Below, piece by piece: positions 1 through 6,269 of a DNA stretch of 7,539 nucleotides. Below the pieces are notes generated by a model that saw only the letters and a program-made list of their open reading frames with translations, searched no databases and was not told where the DNA came from. Numbering within the stretch: the first letter of the stretch is position 1; each line of letters begins with the position of its first letter. The DNA is taken from the NCBI GenBank assembly GCA_025980505.1, contig JAICXI010000074.1:1-7539 (forward strand), read 5' to 3'. This stretch comes from a bacterium (GTDB lineage Bacteria > Oederibacteriota > Muellerivitia > Muellerivitales > Muellerivitaceae). The translations under genes were made by a program, and so were the position numbers.

Positions 1-146
1 AAAGAGGGCCCCGCGATGTGGGCTTTCAATTGACCGCAGGAAAGAGCCAAAACAGGGCCTTTTTGACTTGCAAGGGTGCCGTGCCTTCCTTTCCCGGACC
101 GCGTTTTCCCCCGCGCATTTGAAAGGCCCGCCCCTTTGTCCATTGC

Positions 147-176
147 TTGCAAATGGAAAAGCAGCTCGGCTATGAT
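147..176 (+). promoter_or_regulatory. Candidate sigma70-type promoter for ftsH
   Basis: A TTGCAA box at 147-152 lies 18 nt upstream of a TATGAT box at 171-176. The -10 box matches the consensus TATAAT at five of six positions and the -35 box matches TTGACA at four of six. Transcription would start near 182-184 and leave a leader of about 75 nt before the preferred ftsH start at 258. The promoter lies inside the 5' extension of the longest ftsH reading frame, which is another reason to reject the upstream start at 147. The assignment rests on consensus matching only. Apart from this, bases 1-257 show no convincing gene. Confidence 0.5.
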
Positions 177-245
177 ACGATTCCTTGTTTCTGTGAGAAC
201 ATTTTCCTACTCTTAAGGGGACATTCCAGCAGATCATCTCGACCC

Positions 246-250
246 AGGAG
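246..250 (+). promoter_or_regulatory. Ribosome binding site that sets the ftsH start
   Basis: AGGAG is followed after 7 nt by an in-frame TTG at 258. No comparable site precedes the upstream in-frame TTG at 147. The resulting protein begins directly with the first membrane segment, as is usual for FtsH. Confidence 0.75.
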
Positions 251-257
251 CACTCTT

Positions 258-2198
258 TTGAACCAGACTTTTAAAATCCTAGCCGGTTGGCTTTTGCTTT
301 TTGTGATCGTCATGTATTTTGCCCGGCAATTCAACAGCCCCAAAACCGCCGCCGAATTGGACTATTCCAAGTTCGTTTCGGACGTCAAGGCCGGCAACGC
401 CCAAGCCGTGACCATCCATTCGGAAGACAGGCTCATCACCGGCATCCTGAAAGACAAGACCGAGTTCAAGGTCGTGGAACCGGACGATCCCAACCAGAAC
501 GTGGTCAACCTGCTCTTGGCCAACAACGTCGGTGTGAAGGTGGAACCTCCCATTAAGATCAGCCTTTTTTGGCAGGTGGTCTTCAACGTGGCGCCTTATC
601 TTTTGATTTTCGGCTGGATTTTTTTCATGATGCGGCAGGCCCAATCGGGCAGCGGCGGCGCCATGGCTTTCGGCAAGAGCCGGGCCCGGCTGATGACTTC
701 AGGCCAGCAAAAAGTCACCTTCGCGGACGTGGCGGGAGTGGATGAAGCCAAAACCGAGTTGATGGAAGTGGTGGACTTCCTCAAGGACCCCAAGAAATAC
801 CAGCAACTGGGCGGGACAATCCCGAAAGGCGTCATCCTTTTGGGCCCTCCGGGAACCGGGAAGACCCTCCTGGCCAAGGCCGTGGCCGGTGAAGCGGGAG
901 TCCCCTTCTTTTCCATCTCGGGCTCGGATTTCGTGGAGATGTTCGTCGGTGTCGGCGCCGCCCGCGTGCGGGACCTTTTTGAGCAGGGAAAAAAACACGC
1001 CCCCTGCATTATTTTCATCGATGAAATCGACGCGGTCGGCCGCCAGCGCGGCGCCGGCTTGGGCGGGGGACACGATGAACGCGAGCAGACCTTGAACGCC
1101 ATGCTCGTGGAAATGGACGGTTTCAACACCAATACGGGCGTTATCCTCATCGCCGCCACCAACCGCATGGACGTCCTGGACCCGGCCTTGCTGCGTCCCG
1201 GCCGTTTCGACCGGCAGGTGGTCGTGGACCGGCCCGACCTGGGCGGCCGGGAGGCCATCCTGCGGGTGCACGGGAAAAACGTGAAGCTGGCCGAGGGAGT
1301 GGACTTGTCGGTCATCGCCCGCCGTACCCCCGGCTTTTCGGGCGCCGACCTGGCCAACCTGATCAACGAAGCGGCCCTTTTGGCGGCGCGCCGGAACAAA
1401 AAATCGGTGGAAATGCCCGAAATGGAGGAGGCCATTGACCGCGTGATGGCCGGCCCCGAGCGCAAGACCCGGGTGATCTCGGATGACGAGAAGAAAATCG
1501 TGGCTTACCACGAATCAGGCCATACCATCGTCGGCAAGGTGGTCGACAAATCGCACTCGGTGCACAAGGTGTCCATCATTCCCCGGGGCCACGCGGCCTT
1601 GGGCGCCACCTGGTACCTGCCCAAGGAGGAACGGTTCCTGGCCTCTAAAACCGAACTCTTAAACCGTATTACGGCCTTATTGGGCGGCCGCACGGCCGAG
1701 GAACTGACTTTCGGGGACATCACGACGGGCGCGGGTGACGACTTGAACCGTGCCACGGACATCGCCCGCGCCATGATTTGCGAGTACGGCATGAGCGAAA
1801 AACTGGGTTCCATCACCCTGGGCCGCAAGGATGACATGGTCTTCATCGGCCGGGATTTGATGAAGGAGAAAAACTATTCCGAGATGACCGCCCAGATGAT
1901 CGACGGCGAAGTCAAGCGTATGGTGGAGGACTGCCACAAGAAAGCCGTCGAGATCCTGAAGAAAAACCGGAAATACCTGAAGGCGATGGCCGAAGCCCTT
2001 TTGGAAAGGGAAGTCTTGGATGCCTCGGAGGTGGACGCCATCCTGGCGGGGAAGAAGATCCCGCCCAAGCCGCCCGTCTCCAACCCGAATACGCCCTCCA
2101 CGCCGTCCAATCCGGTGCCCGCGGGCCTTCCCAACGTCACGTTGAAGCCCCAAACCGCCCCCTCCCAGGCCATGACGGGTGGAGGGAATATTGGATAA
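258..2198 (+). CDS. ftsH: ATP-dependent zinc metalloprotease FtsH
   Basis: FtsH is a hexameric, membrane-anchored AAA+ protease that extracts and degrades misfolded membrane proteins and short-lived cytosolic regulators. From the TTG start the protein is 646 residues, normal for the family. Visible in order: TM1 (about 8-22), a small extracytoplasmic domain (about 23-102), TM2 (about 103-124), Walker A GPPGTGKT (196-203), Walker B IIFIDE (251-256), the second region of homology from ATNR (300) to the arginine-finger segment RPGRFDR (313-319), and the zinc site HESGH (418-422) with a third ligand in GDD (D494/D495). All catalytic residues are present. The last 48 residues form a proline-rich tail (12 prolines) of probably disordered character. 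The longer frame back to 147 would add 37 residues that overlap a promoter-like sequence and are not FtsH-like. The 3' end overlaps folE by 8 nt, suggesting translational coupling. Identity is essentially certain; only the start is an inference. Confidence 0.97.
   Translation: MNQTFKILAGWLLLFVIVMYFARQFNSPKTAAELDYSKFVSDVKAGNAQAVTIHSEDRLITGILKDKTEFKVVEPDDPNQNVVNLLLANNVGVKVEPPIKISLFWQVVFNVAPYLLIFGWIFFMMRQAQSGSGGAMAFGKSRARLMTSGQQKVTFADVAGVDEAKTELMEVVDFLKDPKKYQQLGGTIPKGVILLGPPGTGKTLLAKAVAGEAGVPFFSISGSDFVEMFVGVGAARVRDLFEQGKKHAPCIIFIDEIDAVGRQRGAGLGGGHDEREQTLNAMLVEMDGFNTNTGVILIAATNRMDVLDPALLRPGRFDRQVVVDRPDLGGREAILRVHGKNVKLAEGVDLSVIARRTPGFSGADLANLINEAALLAARRNKKSVEMPEMEEAIDRVMAGPERKTRVISDDEKKIVAYHESGHTIVGKVVDKSHSVHKVSIIPRGHAALGATWYLPKEERFLASKTELLNRITALLGGRTAEELTFGDITTGAGDDLNRATDIARAMICEYGMSEKLGSITLGRKDDMVFIGRDLMKEKNYSEMTAQMIDGEVKRMVEDCHKKAVEILKKNRKYLKAMAEALLEREVLDASEVDAILAGKKIPPKPPVSNPNTPSTPSNPVPAGLPNVTLKPQTAPSQAMTGGGNIG
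2181..2185 (+). promoter_or_regulatory. Ribosome binding site for folE inside the ftsH 3' end
   Basis: GGAGG lies 5 nt before TTG 2191. The competing in-frame GTG at 2179 would overlap this site and has only a weak purine stretch upstream, so TTG 2191 is preferred. Because the site is inside ftsH, ribosomes finishing ftsH would arrive at it and could reinitiate. Confidence 0.6.
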
Positions 2199-2748
2199 GG
2201 CCCGGATTGAAAAGGCCGTCCACGAGATCCTTTTAGCCATCGGCGAAGACCCCGATCGGGAGGGCCTCCGCGACACCCCCTTGCGCGTGGCCAAAATGTA
2301 CGAGGAAGTTTTTTCGGGACTGAAGGTCGACCCGAAAAACATCATCACGGTCTTCGAAACCGAGGGCCATGAGGAAATGGTCATCTTGAAGGACATCCCC
2401 TTTTATTCCATGTGCGAGCACCACTTGCTTCCTTTCTACGGCAAAGCCCATGTGGCCTATATCCCCCGCAAGGACCGGCTGGCCGGCCTTTCCAAGCTGG
2501 CCCGCGTGGTGGAATCGGTTTCCCGCCGTCCCCAACTCCAGGAGCGCATCACCACCCAGGTGGCCGACACCCTCATGAGGATCCTGAAGCCTTACGGGGT
2601 CCTGGTCATCGTGGAAGCCGAGCACTTGTGCATGACCATGCGGGGCGTCAAAAAGCCGGGTTCCCGGATGACGACTTCGGCTGTGCGGGGCGTGTTCCGA
2701 AAGAGCGAGGTGACCCGCAAGGAAGCCCTCCAGCTTATCGGGAACTAG
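2191..2748 (+). CDS. folE: GTP cyclohydrolase I (zinc-dependent, FolE type)
   Basis: FolE converts GTP to 7,8-dihydroneopterin triphosphate, the first committed step of tetrahydrofolate synthesis, as a cytosolic toroidal homodecamer. From TTG 2191 the protein has 185 residues, close to the compact Gram-positive-type enzymes. The zinc ligands known for the family are visible as C75 and H78 in SMCEHHLLP (73-81) and C147 in EHLCMTMRGV (144-153). The pterin-binding and oligomer regions GKAHVAYIP (84-92) and the C-terminal GSRMTTSAVRGVF are intact. A start at GTG 2179 would add four residues. The gene overlaps the end of ftsH by 8 nt and lies 4 nt before folP, so the two folate genes look co-transcribed and coupled. 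In many genomes ftsH is followed directly by folP, so folE appears to be inserted into that pair here. Identity is very secure. Confidence 0.96.
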   Translation: MDKARIEKAVHEILLAIGEDPDREGLRDTPLRVAKMYEEVFSGLKVDPKNIITVFETEGHEEMVILKDIPFYSMCEHHLLPFYGKAHVAYIPRKDRLAGLSKLARVVESVSRRPQLQERITTQVADTLMRILKPYGVLVIVEAEHLCMTMRGVKKPGSRMTTSAVRGVFRKSEVTRKEALQLIGN

Positions 2749-2752
2749 GCCC

Positions 2753-3922
2753 GTGCCGCGGGCCATCGGGGTTTCCTTCAGGATTTTGGAGCCCGACCCG
2801 ATCCTTTTTTCCAGGGATTCCCGCTATTCCCCCGAAGTGCGTTTGGCCGTCGAGTTTCCATCCCAACCTCCCGCCGTCCGGTTCGAGAATTTCCTGGCGG
2901 GCCTTTCCGGCGTTCGGCATGTCCGTCTTGAAAAAAAACCTCCCGTCTCCGTTAGCTGGACCCTGTCCTGGGCCCGGGCGCTCCCACTGGCCAAGTCCCT
3001 GGAACCTTTCCCGGAAATCGCCCGGCAGGCCGGGGCGGGCCTCCCTGGATTTTCCCACGATGGTTTTTGGGAACTCCAAGGGGCCGGGCGCCGGCGCTTC
3101 CGCTGGCAAAACCGGACCCAGATCATGGGTGTTTTAAACGTCACGCCCGATTCCTTTTCGGACGGGGGACGTTACCTGGAGCCTTCCCTGGCGGCCGAAC
3201 GGGCCCTCCGGATGCAGGAACAAGGCGCGGATTGGATCGACGTGGGAGGGGAATCCACCCGGCCGGGCGCCAAGGCGGTCCCCCTGGGGGAAGAAAAAAA
3301 AAGGGTTTTGCCGGTCCTGCGGGCTTGCGCGAAGGCCCTTCGAATCCCCCTCTCCGTCGATACCTATAAGGCCGAAATGGCCCGCGCCGCGGTCGGTGAA
3401 GGCGCCCAAATGGTCAATGACATCGGGGCTTTGCGGTTGGACCCCGCCTTGGGCCGGACCCTGGCCCGGCTGAAGGTTCCGGTGGTTTTGATGCACATGC
3501 AAGGCAAGCCCCGCAGCATGCAAAAGAACCCCCGTTACTCCGATGTCACGGGCGAAATCCTGGCCTTTTTCCGGGACCGCTTGCGCCATGCCGGGGACTG
3601 CGGCATCGCCGCGGAGAGCATCCTGATCGACCCCGGCTTTGGGTTCGGCAAAAACCCTTGGCACAACATGGAAATCACCCGCCGGCTTTGGGAATTCAAG
3701 ATCCTGGGCAAGCCCATCCTTTTGGGCCCTTCCCGGAAGTCGTCGCTCGGGTTCCTGCTGGGGGGAGCCCCCCCGGCCGAGCGGGTCGAAGCCACCGGCG
3801 CCGCCGTGACGGCGGCCGTCCTGAAGGGCGCGGATTTTGTCCGAGTTCATGATGTTCAAAGCATGGCCCGTATGGTAAAAATAGCTGATGCCATTCGTTA
3901 CGACCGGGGGCTGGACCGCTGA
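2753..3922 (+). CDS. folP: Dihydropteroate synthase with N-terminal extension
   Basis: FolP condenses dihydropterin pyrophosphate with p-aminobenzoate to give 7,8-dihydropteroate and is the sulfonamide target. The frame gives 389 residues against about 270-290 for a minimal enzyme. The TIM-barrel core starts near residue 103. It shows MGVLNVTPDSFSDGG (125-139), DVGGESTRPGA (163-173), SVDTY (201-205), VND (221-223), DPGFGFGK (293-300), GPSRKSS (325-331) and RVHDV (364-368), so substrate and catalytic residues are in place. Residues 1 to about 105 match no domain I can name with confidence. Long DHPS forms with an N-terminal region occur in Geobacter-type bacteria and some Firmicutes, and this may be a diverged version (inference). 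GTG 2753 is chosen because it lies 4 nt after the folE stop, but its ribosome site is weak. There is no in-frame ATG between it and the core, and base usage in the extension matches the rest of the gene. The function of the core is secure; the exact start is less so. Confidence 0.94.
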   Translation: MPRAIGVSFRILEPDPILFSRDSRYSPEVRLAVEFPSQPPAVRFENFLAGLSGVRHVRLEKKPPVSVSWTLSWARALPLAKSLEPFPEIARQAGAGLPGFSHDGFWELQGAGRRRFRWQNRTQIMGVLNVTPDSFSDGGRYLEPSLAAERALRMQEQGADWIDVGGESTRPGAKAVPLGEEKKRVLPVLRACAKALRIPLSVDTYKAEMARAAVGEGAQMVNDIGALRLDPALGRTLARLKVPVVLMHMQGKPRSMQKNPRYSDVTGEILAFFRDRLRHAGDCGIAAESILIDPGFGFGKNPWHNMEITRRLWEFKILGKPILLGPSRKSSLGFLLGGAPPAERVEATGAAVTAAVLKGADFVRVHDVQSMARMVKIADAIRYDRGLDR

Positions 3923-3929
3923 AAAGCGG

Positions 3930-4003
3930 ATTATGAATTTCTGTCAATTTCAATCCGCCGTCCGGATTGAAATTTCAAGAGTTTAAAATTGAGAATTCAT
4001 AAT
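3930..4003 (+). repeat. AT-rich nested inverted repeat between folP and cdaA
   Basis: The 107-nt gap between folP and cdaA is strikingly AT-rich for this window. It holds an inner perfect 12-bp repeat, AATTTCAATCCG (3946-3957) with CGGATTGAAATT (3963-3974), around a 5-nt loop. Around it is an outer perfect 10-bp repeat, ATTATGAATT (3930-3939) with AATTCATAAT (3994-4003). A third pairing, TCAATTT (3944-3950) with AAATTGA (3986-3992), competes with part of the inner stem, so two alternative folds are possible. No uninterrupted T tract follows, so it is not a standard intrinsic terminator. It could be a regulatory RNA structure, a processing site, a protein-binding site or a small repetitive element. 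It ends 17 nt before the cdaA ribosome site. The repeat itself is directly visible; its role is unknown. Confidence 0.8.
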
Positions 4004-4029
4004 TGGTTTCATCCGTTTTTAGGAGATCC

Positions 4030-4794
4030 ATGAACAGTCTCGTCACCCTCTTCAACAATTTCCGGTTTGCGGACGTGTTCGACATCCTCATCGTTTCCTA
4101 TGTGACCTACCAAATCCTACTTTTAATCCGGGAAGTCAGGGCCACCCGCATCGTGGCGGGTTTCGCCGTGCTTTTCCTGGCGGCGGTCGTTGCCAGCCAA
4201 TTCCACCTTTTGACGCTGGACTGGTTGTTGAGCAACCTCGGTCCCTTTTTCATCATCGCCTTTGTGGTGGTCTTCCAACCGGATTTAAGGCGAATCATCA
4301 CCCAAATAGGACGGGGGGGATTTTGGGGCGGCGTTTTCCAAGGGGAAGCGGCCCTTTTCAAGGAAATCACCAACGCCGTCCGGGACATGGTGAAGAGCCG
4401 GAGGGGGGCCTTGGTGGTCATCGAGAGGGATGACAGTCTTCAAAGCGTGTTTGAGTCCGGAACCAAGGTGGATGCGGACGTGACGGCCACGCTCCTGGTG
4501 ACCCTATTCGCCTCCCATTCGCCCCTCCATGACGGGGCGGTCGTCATTCGGGGAGGGAAAATCGCGGCGGCCGGCTGCATCCTTCCCTTGAGCCAGAACC
4601 CCAATTTGAGCAAATCCTACGGCACCCGGCACCGGGCGGCGGTCGGGATCACCGAGGAGACGGACGCCCTGGCCATTGTGGTATCGGAGGAAAGCCATAC
4701 CATCGCCTTCGCCATGGCCGGCAAAATCACGCCGGAGATCGACGGGGACACTTTAGAGGAGATGTTGACCCTTTACGGGACGAAAGTGGATTAA
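4030..4794 (+). CDS. cdaA: Diadenylate cyclase CdaA (c-di-AMP synthase)
   Basis: CdaA (also DacA/YbbP) joins two ATP molecules into the second messenger c-di-AMP, which governs potassium and osmotic balance and cell-wall homeostasis in many bacteria. From ATG 4030 the protein is 254 residues, slightly shorter than typical Firmicute CdaA. Three membrane helices are visible (about 15-33, 38-56 and 66-82), followed by a linker and a cytosolic DAC (DisA_N) domain from about residue 105. The two signature motifs are intact: DGA at 168-170 (in HDGAVVIRGG) and GTRHR at 198-202. AGGAG at 4021-4025 lies 4 nt before the ATG; an in-frame TTG at 4003 lies inside an inverted repeat and is rejected. The next gene is the usual CdaR partner. 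The AT-rich repeat upstream is the only visible candidate control element. Identity is very secure. Confidence 0.95.
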   Translation: MNSLVTLFNNFRFADVFDILIVSYVTYQILLLIREVRATRIVAGFAVLFLAAVVASQFHLLTLDWLLSNLGPFFIIAFVVVFQPDLRRIITQIGRGGFWGGVFQGEAALFKEITNAVRDMVKSRRGALVVIERDDSLQSVFESGTKVDADVTATLLVTLFASHSPLHDGAVVIRGGKIAAAGCILPLSQNPNLSKSYGTRHRAAVGITEETDALAIVVSEESHTIAFAMAGKITPEIDGDTLEEMLTLYGTKVD

Positions 4795-4815
4795 AAAATA
4801 TTTAAACCACCCGGC

Positions 4816-4882
4816 CCACCAAGGGCACCGAGAAAACCGTTTTGCATGACTTTTTTCCGGGCGATCTTGGTGCCCTTGATGG
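4816..4882 (+). repeat. Long inverted repeat between cdaA and cdaR
   Basis: In the 108-nt gap, bases 4816-4833 can pair with 4865-4882. This gives an 18-position stem with one G-U pair and one mismatch, around a loop of about 31 nt. The core is a perfect pairing of AAGGGCACC (4821-4829) with GGTGCCCTT (4869-4877). The structure ends 12 nt before the GAGGG ribosome site of cdaR (4895-4899). There is no T tract after the right arm, so a simple terminator is unlikely. It may separate cdaA and cdaR expression through RNA processing or stability (inference). Confidence 0.75.
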
Positions 4883-4902
4883 TTCAAAAGATTTGAGGGT
4901 TT

Positions 4903-5313
4903 ATGCGGCGGTTATTGTTCGAAAACCTGGGACTGAAAGTGCTGGCCCTCCTGATCGCCTTCGCGCTTTGGGCTTACGTGGGCTCCCGCCAGATACTGGA
5001 GCGCCGCATGACCTTGCACGTGGAGTTGACCGATATCCCGGCGGGAATGACGGTGGATTCGGCCGTCCGCACTTTCATCCCGGTGCTCCTGACGGGACGT
5101 AAGGACAGCATTTTAGATATCGACGCCGATGATTTGAAAGCCGTCGTCAGTTTAAGGGGCTACCAGCCGGGCCAAAAGCAAATCGTGGTCCATCCCCGCG
5201 TCCAACCCTTGCCCGACGGCGTGGACGTGAGCGTTCCGGACATGGCCATTTCCCTGGCCCCCTTGGCCCAACCCAAGGACCCGGACGGAAAAAAAGCAAA
5301 GAGACGGCGTTAA
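4903..5313 (+). CDS. cdaR: Short YbbR-domain protein, CdaR-like regulator of CdaA
   Basis: CdaR (YbbR) is a membrane-anchored extracytoplasmic protein that binds CdaA and modulates c-di-AMP synthesis in Firmicutes. This 136-residue protein begins with MRRLLFENLGLK and a single membrane helix (about 9-27) ending in LWAYVGS, the classic YbbR start. One YbbR-like beta domain follows (about 32-119: ERRMTLHVEL, IPAGMTV, then a second strand set ending DMAISLAP), and a basic tail, KKAKRRR. Firmicute CdaR usually has several YbbR repeats; this has one, as do short forms in other phyla. GAGGG at 4895-4899 is only 3 nt from the ATG, which is tight; an in-frame TTG at 4915 is a weaker alternative because it drops the conserved first residues. 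Assignment rests on the N-terminal pattern and its place directly after cdaA. Whether it activates or inhibits CdaA cannot be read from sequence. Confidence 0.88.
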   Translation: MRRLLFENLGLKVLALLIAFALWAYVGSRQILERRMTLHVELTDIPAGMTVDSAVRTFIPVLLTGRKDSILDIDADDLKAVVSLRGYQPGQKQIVVHPRVQPLPDGVDVSVPDMAISLAPLAQPKDPDGKKAKRRR

Positions 5314-5331
5314 AGAAACCGTCCGGCAGCG

Positions 5332-5357
5332 GGTCCCTTCTTCGCTTGGAAGGGGCC
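5332..5357 (+). repeat. Hairpin in the cdaR-pdxJ gap
   Basis: GGTCCCTTC at 5332-5340 pairs with GAAGGGGCC at 5349-5357 (9 bp, one G-U) around an 8-nt loop. No T run follows, so it does not look like a rho-independent terminator. It lies 19 nt after the cdaR stop in a 122-nt gap that otherwise holds no recognisable gene. It may stabilise or process the mRNA between cdaR and pdxJ. Confidence 0.6.
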
Positions 5358-5423
5358 GCGAGGAAGAGCTGTTGTGCCGCGCCTCCGCGTCCCGACGGTT
5401 CCTTTTGCCGCAACCATCCCCTC

Positions 5424-5430
5424 AAGGAGA
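5424..5430 (+). promoter_or_regulatory. Ribosome binding site that sets the pdxJ start
   Basis: AAGGAGA ends 5 nt before TTG 5436. The in-frame TTG at 5346 would add 30 residues rich in Cys, Arg and Pro with no similarity to PdxJ, and it lies in a hairpin. Confidence 0.8.
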
Positions 5431-5435
5431 TCCAC

Positions 5436-6179
5436 TTGGCCTTCCTTTGCGTGAACATCGACCATATCGCCACCTTGCGGCAAGCCCGCCGGGAAGACGA
5501 GCCGGACCCCCTGGAAGCGGCCCGGCGGGTCGAAAAGGCCGGGGCGCATGGCATCACGGTGCACCTGCGGGAGGACCGCCGGCATATCCAGGATGCGGAC
5601 GTGGAAGGGCTCCGTCGGAAGGTCCGCACCAAGCTCAACCTTGAAATGGCGGCCACCGAGGAAATGGTCCGGTTCGCCTTGCGGGTCCGGCCGGACCAGG
5701 CCACCCTGGTTCCTGAAAAGCGGCGGGAATTGACCACCGAGGGAGGCTTATCCGTGAAGTCCTCCCCCCGGCGGTTCGAAAAGGCCATCGAGAGGCTCCA
5801 ATCCAAGGGTATTCCGGTTTCGCTGTTCATCGATCCCGAGCCGGAAACGATCCAGTTGTCTTCCCGCTTGGGGGCCGACTTTATCGAACTTCACACCGGC
5901 GAGTACAGCCGGGCTTTCCGCGGGGGGATAGGCGTTCAACGGGAATTTTCCAAACTGGCGGTCGCCGCCCGCCTGGCCGGGTCCTTGGGGCTCAAGGTCC
6001 ACGCGGGCCACGGATTGACCTATCAAAACGTCGCCGCCATAGCGGCCCTCCCCGGGATCGAGGACTTGAACATCGGCCATAACATCATCGCCAGGGCGTC
6101 TATGGTAGGATTGGAGAAAGCGGTCCGGGAAATGCTGGCGCTTTTGGTGAAGGCGGGGAAACCCAGGCGGCGAAACTAG
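5436..6179 (+). CDS. pdxJ: Pyridoxine 5'-phosphate synthase
   Basis: PdxJ makes pyridoxine 5'-phosphate from 1-deoxy-D-xylulose 5-phosphate and 3-amino-1-hydroxyacetone phosphate, the last step of DXP-dependent vitamin B6 synthesis. The presence of PdxJ implies this route rather than PdxS/PdxT. From TTG 5436 the protein is 247 residues, close to the E. coli enzyme (243). It is collinear with it from start to end: VNIDHIATLR (6-15), TVHLREDRRHI (41-51) with catalytic H43, NLEMA (68-72) with E70, VPEKR and TTEGG for substrate binding, VHAGHGLTY (188-196) with catalytic H192, and the phosphate-binding LNIGH segment near the C terminus. In Geobacter-like clusters pdxJ follows glmM; here it follows cdaR after 122 nt. 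No frameshift or missing residue is seen. Confidence 0.96.
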   Translation: MAFLCVNIDHIATLRQARREDEPDPLEAARRVEKAGAHGITVHLREDRRHIQDADVEGLRRKVRTKLNLEMAATEEMVRFALRVRPDQATLVPEKRRELTTEGGLSVKSSPRRFEKAIERLQSKGIPVSLFIDPEPETIQLSSRLGADFIELHTGEYSRAFRGGIGVQREFSKLAVAARLAGSLGLKVHAGHGLTYQNVAAIAALPGIEDLNIGHNIIARASMVGLEKAVREMLALLVKAGKPRRRN

Positions 6180-6269
6180 AAAGGACGCGGGCAAAGGATC
6201 GAAAACGGGCTTTTCCGTTTCGAACGGCCGTGGCCCTTCTTTCGGCCCGCGAAGGCAAAGGGGGATTTT

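Noticed and set aside
1..70. Possible terminators near 8-32 and 44-66 from an upstream gene
   Set aside because: The stems are short or contain mismatches, and only short T runs follow. They are too weak to call.
2..175. Frame open from the window's left edge to TGA 173-175, possible end of an upstream gene
   Set aside because: The peptide is rich in Arg, Pro, Leu and Cys with no recognisable motif, does not resemble the TilS end often found before ftsH, and runs into the ftsH promoter.
147..257. Upstream extension of ftsH from TTG 147 (37 extra residues)
   Set aside because: It overlaps a promoter-like pair, has no ribosome site, and encodes residues unlike any FtsH N-terminus. TTG 258 has a well-spaced AGGAG.
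699..1511. Long minus-strand frames opposite ftsH and other genes
   Set aside because: They mirror high-GC coding sequence on the plus strand, have no ribosome sites and encode no recognisable domains.
2412..3137. 241-codon plus-strand frame across the folE-folP junction
   Set aside because: It is out of frame with two clear enzymes, is rich in Pro, Gly and Arg as expected of a shifted frame, and has no family motif.
3946..3985. Inner hairpin after folP as an intrinsic terminator
   Set aside because: No uninterrupted T tract follows the stem, and the downstream gene has no convincing promoter, so read-through is more likely.
4842..5102. 86-codon frame starting before cdaR
   Set aside because: It overlaps cdaR in another frame, starts inside the hairpin loop, and has no ribosome site or recognisable motif.
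6200..6255. Small hairpins between pdxJ and the 106-residue protein
   Set aside because: The stems are short or bulged with no T run. They are noted in the gene entry but not called as a terminator.
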